The notes below the pieces were generated by a model. That model was not told the origin of the DNA and did no database searches. It was given only the letters and a program-made list of their open reading frames with translations. This document shows positions 1 through 6,200 of a stretch of DNA of 6,852 bases, piece by piece. The DNA is from Moraxella equi (GTDB lineage: Bacteria; Pseudomonadota; Gammaproteobacteria; Pseudomonadales; Moraxellaceae), in NCBI RefSeq assembly GCF_002027555.1, contig NZ_MXAP01000058.1, positions 1-6,852 on the forward strand, read 5' to 3'. Positions within the stretch are counted from its first letter, which is position 1, and every line of letters begins with the position of its first letter. A program made the position numbers and the translations under genes.

Positions 1-224
1 TACACCCCAAACTCCCCTCGCTCCCCCTGCGGAGCTTGCCCTGTGATTTCGTGGGTCTGTCGGTCATAATAGACCATATCGCCCACCTCTGCTTGTCCGC
101 TTAGCACCACAAACACCCCACCGAGTGTCTGCCCGACCACCACGCCTTGCCCCTTTTGGCCTGTGATTTGTGCCACGCCTTTGGGTGTGGCAAAGAGCTT
201 GTTAAATGTTTGATATAAATTCAT
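1..224 (-). CDS. Small tail-cassette protein, C-terminus cut by the window edge
   Basis: The frame opens with ATG at 224-222 and runs 74 codons to the left edge without a stop. The N-terminus reads MNLYQTFNKLF. A hydrophobic, glycine-rich stretch follows (around VVVGQTLGGVFVVLSG) and then a segment ending near YYDRQTHEITGQAP. A strong Shine-Dalgarno AAAGG (232-236) sits 7 nt upstream of the start. The last two bases visible are TA, so the next base could make a stop or a Tyr codon. From memory, small proteins of about 70-90 aa starting 'MNLY' and ending soon after a 'GxAP' motif often follow the hub-like gene in prophage tail cassettes, which suggests that little is missing. The alternating hydrophobic pattern suggests a small beta domain. 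No enzymatic motif is visible. A tail role is inferred only from position and this family resemblance. Confidence 0.8.
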   Translation of the reverse strand, partial: MNLYQTFNKLFATPKGVAQITGQKGQGVVVGQTLGGVFVVLSGQAEVGDMVYYDRQTHEITGQAPQGERGEFGV

Positions 225-231
225 TTTTTTG

Positions 232-236
232 CCTTT
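232..236 (-). promoter_or_regulatory. Ribosome binding site of the left-edge gene
   Basis: AAAGG on the minus strand, 7 nt before the ATG at 224-222. It fixes the start of the partial gene and shows that this gene has its own initiation signal after the 57-bp gap, rather than relying on coupling to the hub-like gene. Confidence 0.7.
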
Positions 237-242
237 GAATTA

Positions 243-270
243 TTGACTTTTTAGAGCATTAATGTATAAT
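243..270 (+). promoter_or_regulatory. Candidate sigma70-type promoter, antisense to the tail operon
   Basis: On the plus strand, TTGACT (243-248) is followed after 16 bp by TATAAT (265-270). That is five of six -35 consensus bases, a perfect -10, and near-optimal spacing. It lies in the only intergenic gap and would fire rightward into the 3' end of the hub-like gene, giving an antisense RNA. No plausible plus-strand gene follows: the nearest open frames lack good Shine-Dalgarno sites and are shadows of the minus-strand gene. The gap is AT-rich, which raises the odds of a chance match, so function is unproven. Confidence 0.45.
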
Positions 271-277
271 ATAATTG

Positions 278-291
278 GGGATTAATATCCC
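278..291 (-). other. Small hairpin over the stop codon of the hub-like gene
   Basis: GGGAT (278-282) and ATCCC (287-291) form a perfect 5-bp inverted repeat around a 4-nt loop and overlap the TAA stop at 284-282. The minus-strand sequence that follows is AT-rich but has no clean U-run, so this is at best a weak or partial terminator or an mRNA end-stabilising hairpin. It is too short for confident terminator status. Confidence 0.25.
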
Positions 292-2105
292 ATATATCTA
301 TCTAGCCCCACCACCTGCCACACGCTCGGCACACCGTCCTCTACTTTGACTTGTACGTCCACGCTGACCACCACTGCCTTATATCCGCCCTCATCATTGA
401 TTTGCCAGATATCGCCTAGCGTGGCAAGGGGCAAGCCGTATTTGTCCGCCCAGCGTGTTGTGATTGTCATGTCCATGTGCGTGCCTGACTCTGATAGTAT
501 TTGCACGCCCTTAGCGATAGTAGCAATCTGGTCGGTAAATAGCTCATCGGATTGTATTGGGGCTTCTTTTGTGCGTGCCGACTGTTTGCGATAGACATTA
601 TCCAAGCGTGCGGTGCTGGTCAGCCAAACGTTGTCATAAGCAGGGCTTACCCGTTGTTGCTCGCTGATTTGGCGAATGGGGTCAAGACCCAAGATAAGAT
701 TAGGCTCTGCCGTGGCAAGCTTCCAAGCAGGGACTTTATGACGAGGCTTGATGATAAGCTGTGGCTCGCTGACATGGCTTGATACAAACGCCCCGCACGC
801 ATGAGCGACATCGGAGAGTATTACAATCGGTGTCTTATCGGTGCTATATACCCCTGCACCGATGAGCCAATCAGGGGCTTGATAGTCTGCCGTCATGCCT
901 GTATTTGCCAATGCTTGCTGACAGAGCTGACTGGCAAATAAGGCTTGATTTAATCCACCGTCTTTGTTAGTCGCATAATCTGATGACAAACGAGCCGTCA
1001 CACTACGCCCTGATAAGCTGTAACCATGATTGACAAACGAGCGGTTTTTGCTAAGCTCCTCGCCCATGATGACAAAGCGGTGATTGTTAATGACCACGCT
1101 AATCATCGGCTCATTACCATGGCTACCCAGTTTATCCTTGATTTTGGCAAAGTCTTTGGTGGGTATCTCAATGCGTCCTTGCCAACAAAAGCTGTCCATG
1201 TCCGTCTTTATGCTAAATGACAAAGGATTGACATGAATACCGCCAATGGTGGCGGTGATGGTATTATGCACGATATAACTCCTAAGATTGGGGGTGCTGG
1301 CAGGGGGCATCTCATGCCAACAAACCATGGCAAGCGGTAGAGCATCTGCTGTGTGTTGCCCTCGCTTGCGTCTTAATGCTAACGGCAGACGGTCGGACGG
1401 CGGTCTGATACTACAATACGATATCGGTTTATCAGGCTCTGGCTCTGGTATCGGATAATAACGACAAGGCACAGGCACGCTGTGCGTGATGGTGTGCGTG
1501 CTAGGGTGAGCAATTGGCGTACTGTTGCCCTGGTGCGTGTTATCACCAAATAGTCCCGTCACATCTGATAATCTGCCCTGCGTACAGCCCTGCAAATAGC
1601 CCTTAGCCCCATATTTGACAAGATTACAACTGTACAGCCCCACACCATTGCCCACACTTATCGTATCAGCATAAGCAAGGGTTATCAGCCCCTGCCATGT
1701 GTGCCGATAAATACCACTGATAAGACATGGCGTATCAACATAAGCCTCCACGCCATCAGCAACAGGCACAAAATGACGAACAGCCATGTTATGTCCGCTT
1801 GCCACACCCAGCACATTGCCCCATGACAGATGCCATGCCCACCACGCCTCATGCCCCCTTATGCTCACCTGCCCACCCACCGCTACGCCCACCGCCTGTG
1901 AGGTTGTGCCATTGTGGGTCATGACAGTAGGGTTTTTTCTTTTGGTGGTGGGTGTAGGCTGGTCAATGGGTTTGATTGGGGCGATAACAACATCCAGCGT
2001 GCCTAACTTACGATTTAGGGTAAGCGGTAAGCGGTCAGACGGTGGTCTGTCGCTCATCCGCCGTGTCAGTGGCAAGGGCAGTTTGTCAGAGGTTATGTCT
2101 GCCAT
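282..2105 (-). CDS. Hub-like phage tail/baseplate protein with duplicated N-terminal LPL boxes
   Basis: 607 aa from ATG 2105. A GTG at 2114 would add three residues, but its Shine-Dalgarno spacing would be only 2 nt, whereas GGAG (2117-2120) lies 11 nt before the ATG. Residues 7-34 and 234-260 carry four 'SDxLPL'-like boxes; two of them share the core RPPSDRLPL. Between them lies an insert of about 200 residues rich in Trp, His and Cys (GHEAWWAWHLSWG at 84-96; His cluster 191-208). Residues 272-607 look like a conserved phage domain: 'TDMDSFCW' (301-308), 'NNHRFVIMGEE' (340-350), 'SGRSVTARL' (365-373) and 'TRWADKYGLPLATLGDIW' (550-567). I recall these as landmarks of prophage proteins likened to gp27/late-control-D hubs. 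The likely role is therefore the baseplate or tail-tip hub, which remains an inference. The start overlaps the preceding 114-aa gene by 13 nt, consistent with translational coupling. Confidence 0.93.
   Translation of the reverse strand: MADITSDKLPLPLTRRMSDRPPSDRLPLTLNRKLGTLDVVIAPIKPIDQPTPTTKRKNPTVMTHNGTTSQAVGVAVGGQVSIRGHEAWWAWHLSWGNVLGVASGHNMAVRHFVPVADGVEAYVDTPCLISGIYRHTWQGLITLAYADTISVGNGVGLYSCNLVKYGAKGYLQGCTQGRLSDVTGLFGDNTHQGNSTPIAHPSTHTITHSVPVPCRYYPIPEPEPDKPISYCSIRPPSDRLPLALRRKRGQHTADALPLAMVCWHEMPPASTPNLRSYIVHNTITATIGGIHVNPLSFSIKTDMDSFCWQGRIEIPTKDFAKIKDKLGSHGNEPMISVVINNHRFVIMGEELSKNRSFVNHGYSLSGRSVTARLSSDYATNKDGGLNQALFASQLCQQALANTGMTADYQAPDWLIGAGVYSTDKTPIVILSDVAHACGAFVSSHVSEPQLIIKPRHKVPAWKLATAEPNLILGLDPIRQISEQQRVSPAYDNVWLTSTARLDNVYRKQSARTKEAPIQSDELFTDQIATIAKGVQILSESGTHMDMTITTRWADKYGLPLATLGDIWQINDEGGYKAVVVSVDVQVKVEDGVPSVWQVVGLDRYMGY
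1326..1346 (-). repeat. LPL box, fourth copy (degenerate)
   Basis: Encodes DALPLAM at residues 254-260 of the hub-like protein. It shares only the D-x-LPL core with the other boxes and sits just before the conserved C-terminal domain. Confidence 0.4.
1359..1406 (-). repeat. LPL box, third copy (RPPSDRLPLALRRKRG)
   Basis: Residues 234-249 of the hub-like protein. The nine residues RPPSDRLPL are identical to those at residues 20-28, and a basic tail follows in both. The two DNA copies differ at many positions, mostly silent ones, so the similarity is retained at protein level. The copy marks the C-terminal border of the insert. Confidence 0.7.
2004..2048 (-). repeat. LPL box, second copy (RPPSDRLPLTLNRKL)
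   Basis: Residues 20-34 of the hub-like protein, matching the copy at 1359-1406 in the RPPSDRLPL core and in the following L-x-RK pattern. The coding DNA also contains a perfect tandem 7-mer (taagcgg twice, 2021-2034, plus strand), which arises from the LPL codons. Confidence 0.7.
2055..2087 (-). repeat. LPL box, first copy (DKLPLPLTRRM)
   Basis: Residues 7-17 of the hub-like protein. It shows the same order of elements as the second and third copies: Ser-Asp, LPL, a short hydrophobic step, then a basic pair. With the second copy it makes a near-tandem pair at the very N-terminus. Confidence 0.5.
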
Positions 2106-2437
2106 GACTGCCACAGCTCCATTTGCTCATCTATCGTCTTATCATCTTTGGGGGTCACATAGTCCCACACCGCAGGCTCATATCGCTCAATACCGTCAGA
2201 CGGGGGCAAGTCTCGTGCCATGATGAGATACTGCTCGTTTGGGTTGAGGTTGGGTATCAGATAATGCCCGTTATCGAGACTGTAATAGCGAGCTATTGGC
2301 GTTAATTCCATGTTGAATAAGACAATCTCACGCCGTGCGGGGACGCCGCCTACTGTTACAATACCGTCATTATCCCCTGCGATGTAGCCCACATTAGGTA
2401 GGGCAAGAGCCACATCTGCTTTGCTGTGTACTTGCAT
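2093..2437 (-). CDS. Small tail-cassette protein with transthyretin-like (carboxypeptidase regulatory) pattern
   Basis: 114 aa from ATG 2437, which directly follows the stop of the upstream gene (TAA then ATG). A good Shine-Dalgarno lies 6 nt upstream. Residues 25-76 show the pattern of a small seven-stranded beta sandwich of the carboxypeptidase-regulatory/transthyretin type: G-x-V-x-V-x-G-x-PARR (25-36), a strand IVLF, then SLDNGHYLIPNLNPNEQYLIMARD (53-76, here 24 residues summarised by its 'S-x-D-x-G-x-Y ... L-x-P ... Y ... A-x-D' signature). A short acidic, Trp-containing tail follows (ELWQSWQT). There is no signal peptide or membrane segment. Such domains often act as structural or carbohydrate-facing decorations on surface and phage proteins. 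I recall small proteins of this type beside hub-like genes in prophages. The exact role is unknown; an accessory tip or adhesion protein is an inference. Confidence 0.93.
   Translation of the reverse strand: MQVHSKADVALALPNVGYIAGDNDGIVTVGGVPARREIVLFNMELTPIARYYSLDNGHYLIPNLNPNEQYLIMARDLPPSDGIERYEPAVWDYVTPKDDKTIDEQMELWQSWQT
2117..2120 (-). promoter_or_regulatory. Ribosome binding site of the hub-like gene
   Basis: GGAG on the minus strand, inside the 3' end of the 114-aa gene. It stands 11 nt before ATG 2105 and only 2 nt before GTG 2114, which favours the ATG although the spacing is long. Its location within the upstream coding region fits coupled translation. Confidence 0.5.
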
Positions 2438-3244
2438 TTAGTACTCCCAGTAGTCCAAGTATATCATCACCCCAAAGCTATAATTGGCTTGGGAATAACT
2501 AGTTGTGCCATTGACCACATATATATACAACACAGGTCTGCCTTGATATTCGGTTATCTGAATATCCGTTGGCAAAGTCAGGCTGTTTTGTATCAGTAAG
2601 GCGGGCTGAGAGCCGAGCAACGCGCCATCCTGCCGCCAAAAGACATCAGAGACTAGGCTGACGAAGAAGTCTTTTTTGAGCGAGTTTGCTAAGTCATAGC
2701 CATTGGATAAGATACGGGCGTTGGTATAGTTGCCAATTTTAAGACTACCTAAAAAGCTGTTATTGTTAGAACTTGATAAGTTCCCGACGTTTAACTGCAC
2801 AAAGTTAATATTATTATCATTAATCGCTGATTTAATGAGACCTAAATACCCCACTTGGCTCATGCCATTTGTGGTAATGACAAAATACACACCGAGTGCA
2901 CAAACTAACATTGTCCAGCTTGGATATCTGGCGTTTACTTTTGGTGTGGTGCTAGCCCATTGCGATACCTTATTTGTGCCATTATAATAATAAGGCTTGT
3001 AATAAGAACTGTCCTCCTCCACGCCGATTTTACTCATCATGATATTTGGACTGATAAAATCACACGAATGGTCGGTTTCGTTGTCAAGCATAAATCCTGC
3101 CCCTGCCTTATTACCGTAGCCTGTTACCAGACAGGCTTTCCACACGCTTTTATAGTCGCCCATCACTCCTGTCAGCTGTGGGGCTTGTGGGTCGGTGGAT
3201 TGATAAATTTTAGGGGTCAGGCTAATAGGGTTTAGATAGCTCAT
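2438..3244 (-). CDS. Conserved prophage tail-cassette protein of unknown function
   Basis: 268 aa from ATG 3244, chosen because AAAGGA (3251-3256) stands 6 nt upstream. An in-frame TTG at 3259 would add five residues but would place the Shine-Dalgarno inside the gene. The N-terminal signature is APQLTGVMGDYKSVWKACLV (21-40) followed by TGYGNKAG (41-48). It matches what I recall of a widespread prophage family reading roughly 'GAPxLxGxxGSxxxxLxACLVxGFG'. Further landmarks are a YPSW-TMLV segment (107-114) leading into a hydrophobic strand (115-124) and 'GYLGLIKS' (132-139). The middle is Asn/Ser-rich (around 142-163, including SSSNNNS) and the C-terminus is Tyr-rich (SYSQANYSFGVMIYLDYWEY, 249-268), which resembles surface or receptor-facing beta structure. 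The gene is locally AT-rich (60-bp patch 2761-2820 about 28% GC). Position suggests a tip or baseplate-associated protein; no enzymatic motif is seen. Confidence 0.94.
   Translation of the reverse strand: MSYLNPISLTPKIYQSTDPQAPQLTGVMGDYKSVWKACLVTGYGNKAGAGFMLDNETDHSCDFISPNIMMSKIGVEEDSSYYKPYYYNGTNKVSQWASTTPKVNARYPSWTMLVCALGVYFVITTNGMSQVGYLGLIKSAINDNNINFVQLNVGNLSSSNNNSFLGSLKIGNYTNARILSNGYDLANSLKKDFFVSLVSDVFWRQDGALLGSQPALLIQNSLTLPTDIQITEYQGRPVLYIYVVNGTTSYSQANYSFGVMIYLDYWEY
2444..2448 (-). promoter_or_regulatory. Ribosome binding site of the 114-aa gene
   Basis: GGGAG on the minus strand, 6 nt before ATG 2437. It is made by the Trp-Glu codons of the C-terminal DYWEY of the upstream 268-aa protein. 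The last codons of one gene thus serve as the initiation signal of the next, a strong sign of translational coupling. Confidence 0.75.
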
Positions 3245-3250
3245 AAAATA

Positions 3251-3256
3251 TCCTTT
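3251..3256 (-). promoter_or_regulatory. Ribosome binding site of the 268-aa gene
   Basis: AAAGGA on the minus strand, in the 21-nt gap after the stop of the giant gene, 6 nt before ATG 3244. It decides against the in-frame TTG at 3259. Confidence 0.8.
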
Positions 3257-3265
3257 CAAGATTGT

Positions 3266-6200
3266 TTAAACTTCGGTCGTATCGCCAAACAACACCTGTG
3301 TATAACCGTCCGAGCCTTTGGGATTGTCTGCTGACGGTTGCACCGCACAGATGACCCACACAGGCATGAGTGTCCCCCATGTATTAAACCGTACCACCTC
3401 TTGCACACTCCATGGGGTATCAGCCCCAAAGGCTTCACGAGGTATGGTAAAGTAGGGCTTTTTGGTGGCTGGGTTGATGGGGGCTAAGTCTTGTAAGGTG
3501 TCGGTTTTTAGCACAAAGCCGAGTGTTTGCCCGTACAGCTCAAACTGTGAGCTACTGGTAAACTTAATCAACCATTTCTCGTCGATTGCCCCATCATCGG
3601 TTAAGACAATGGGATAATCTTTGACATTTAAGCGGTTTAACGGCTCATCGCCAATGCGAGTGTCTTGCCAGATGTTTGTCCAGTTACGCTGAGTAAACGG
3701 CACGCTCGCTCGCACTTGTAGATTACCCCCAATGAGCACACTAGCGACATAGGTATCTTCTAGCGGATAATCCCGTTTGATCGGAAATATCAAGGTCAGC
3801 GTGCCGTCAATGTCCACGCCATGTATGCGGTTTTTCTCCTCCCATGTGCAAGTGGCAAATAAGGGCAAGGCATAATCGGACAAATCCAGTGGACTTGTCC
3901 ATGTGATACTGCCCGCCTCCAAGTCATAATCCCACAGCTCGGCATTAACCGCCTTGCCTGTACTGTCAGTAATACACAGGCGGTCTAGGTCGGTGCGGTC
4001 AAGTTGTATCGTTTGACCTGCCTGATGAGCCGAACCGAGTGCTTGTTTTAAGCTGTTGGTAATGAGTATGGTATCGCCCCGGCGAAATATCGGCACACGC
4101 CCGTCTTGGGGCAGTCGCACGGTGTCAATGCGAATGGTGGTACTATCGACAGGCAGGTAAGAATAAGCGACCGTGCTGTATGTGATTGAGCTACTAAACA
4201 CATGAGTGGGTTTAAAGATTTTCCCATCGACCACCGCATCGGCATTGTACCAGTCCTCACCCTCATTGCCCGCCACCGCTACCCATTTACCAAACTTAAC
4301 CGATGCCAAGCCATATTCAACATCGACAAGACCAGAGATGTACTCGCCCTCAAATTCACCCTTTGCGTTTGCGGTGGCAGAGATTTTTTTGCCATCTAGC
4401 GTGGTCGCAGAGATGGTCAGTGAGGCAGGACGAATGGGAGCAGAGGGCGTGATAAAGCTTATGCCATCGGTGCGAGGGGCATTGACGCTGGTTGTCAAAG
4501 ATTGCACCATCACCGCCCCGATGGGGTCAGAGAGTATCAGCTCGCCTGTACTATAATCAATGCTCCCTACTTTGTCCGCCCCACCTGTGGCGGTGTTTAG
4601 GCTCGTATAAATCCCCCCATCTTTGTCAAAATAGCTTTTGCCGTTCATGGTAAACCTGAGCGAATTAGGCACAATCAGCTCCCCTGCACCAACAGTAAAG
4701 ACAAGCGAGGTGCCCACCGCCACACTCTCACTTTTGGCACTGGCAGGGTGTGTGTCATAAAAGCTGGCTGTGATGACAGCATTGGAGGCAAGGGTTGCCC
4801 CTGCTGGCACATAATCAAAGCCTGCAAAACTGGTGCGGTAGATGTCTTGATAAGTTTTTGCTCCCCAACTCACCTCCAAGCCAACGAATTTGGTGGCGGT
4901 CTGTGAGTGTACCTGCTCGCCGATTTTTGTTTTTTGGTAGCGGGCTTTGGGGATGGAGACGGTAGTGTCAGGGTTAAATGTTGCCACACCACCTGCCACC
5001 GTGCCAAATTGTTTGCCCGTGTTGTCCACAAGATTGCCCTTGCCATCATCATACAGCGTGGCAAATAGCGTCCCCGCCCCATGCGTACCGTGTGAGCCTC
5101 CCCCTGTGCTGGTGGTATTTCCGCCTTTTCGCCCAGTGGCGGTAATGACCGCCCCCAGTGCAATCTCATCATAGCCCTCCACCGTTAAAGGGTAAGTGAT
5201 GACCAGCGACCCTGCGACAAAATCCCCTACTGTCAGATTAATCTTGCCCTGCAAGTCTCGCACAGGGGTTGGGTGGTTTTGGCTCACTTTATCGCCCGTG
5301 TTATAACCGACTGTCACACCACTGATGGCTTTGTCAAGCAACAACACGCCATCACGATACTGCCCCGTCACATCGCCACTGATGACCCCTTGGGCATTGA
5401 CTGTGGCACGACCGCCCGCCCATGACAGCGTGATGGACGATGGGTCAGGCGTGGTGGGCAGGCTGATAACACTTTTGACCACTGGCACAAGGTTGGCTCG
5501 TTTGATAAATGTCGCAGATGACCCCCAATAAATCACGATTGCCGAGCCGATGTCGGGCAGTTCACGGCAGGTGATGGACAGCGTGCCTGTCTGCGGATTT
5601 AGACTGATAGAACCATGCGTTTGCTCGCCTTGGGTCAGCTTGTACCATTTGCCCTGTGAGCGGTATTGCACCATAACTGTGCTTGGCGTGGGCAGATTAA
5701 CAATGTAGTTATAAGACTGTGTATTCTCACTGACAAGGATTTTAGCGGTGTCTGAGACGACATCAGCAACACTGGCTGGGGTAAAACTTACCACACGCAC
5801 ATACATACTGTTTAGACTGATAAGTCCAGCAGTATAATCCACCACGCCCACCGCTTGCCCACTTTGCATTAGCGTGCCATCGACATCAGTGATGTTATCG
5901 CCATTTGTGCTGATAACTAGGGTGTTTGGCAAGATAGGCGAGCCTGTATATAAGCTGTTTTGGGTGCTGTTAATGCTAAGTGTCAAACTCTCGCTACTGC
6001 CATCAAATAGCACGGCACTCACGCCAGAGGCACTCAAATCACTAAGTAGGGTCTCACTTTGGGTAGTAGGCACCAGTTTTTCCATGAGTGATGGCACTTG
6101 CACCGTCATCATGTTTGCTTTGATGGCTTTGACGATGGGTTTTACGCCATAATATTGCCCTGCGTCCGCCACATGAGTTTCACGGATTTTACAAGGGGCA

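Noticed and set aside
346..594. Plus-strand open frame downstream of the antisense promoter
   Set aside because: It starts with TTG without a convincing Shine-Dalgarno and its sequence is a shadow of the hub-like gene. If the promoter works, its RNA is more likely non-coding.
2036..2049. Inverted repeat CAGAC-ggtg-GTCTG
   Set aside because: Only a 5-bp stem, inside coding sequence for the RPPSD motif, without a U-run. Not a terminator or operator that I can support.
2034..2203. tcagacgg octamers at 2035-2042 and 2196-2203, resembling the Neisseria DNA-uptake sequence core
   Set aside because: Neither extends to the full 10-mer. Both fall in codons for PPSD (hub-like and 114-aa proteins), so coding constraint explains them. 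They do not support a Neisseria host.
1786..2223. Plus-strand open frame of 145 codons
   Set aside because: It lies wholly opposite the hub-like and 114-aa genes, has low-complexity Pro/His/Thr composition, lacks a good Shine-Dalgarno and resembles no protein family. It is a shadow of the minus-strand genes.
3245..3265. Possible promoter or terminator in the 21-nt gap after the giant gene
   Set aside because: The gap contains only the Shine-Dalgarno of the next gene. No -10/-35 pair or stem-loop fits in it.
4206..4556. Plus-strand open frame of 116 codons inside the giant gene
   Set aside because: The Ser/Pro/Thr-rich composition is typical of an antisense shadow. There is no ribosome site, and the opposite frame is a clear 1193-aa protein.
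4870..5172. Minus-strand open frame of 100 codons within the giant gene in another frame
   Set aside because: An Arg/Pro-rich shadow frame with no initiation signal, overlapping a well-supported gene. No sign of a frameshift in the giant gene is needed to explain it.
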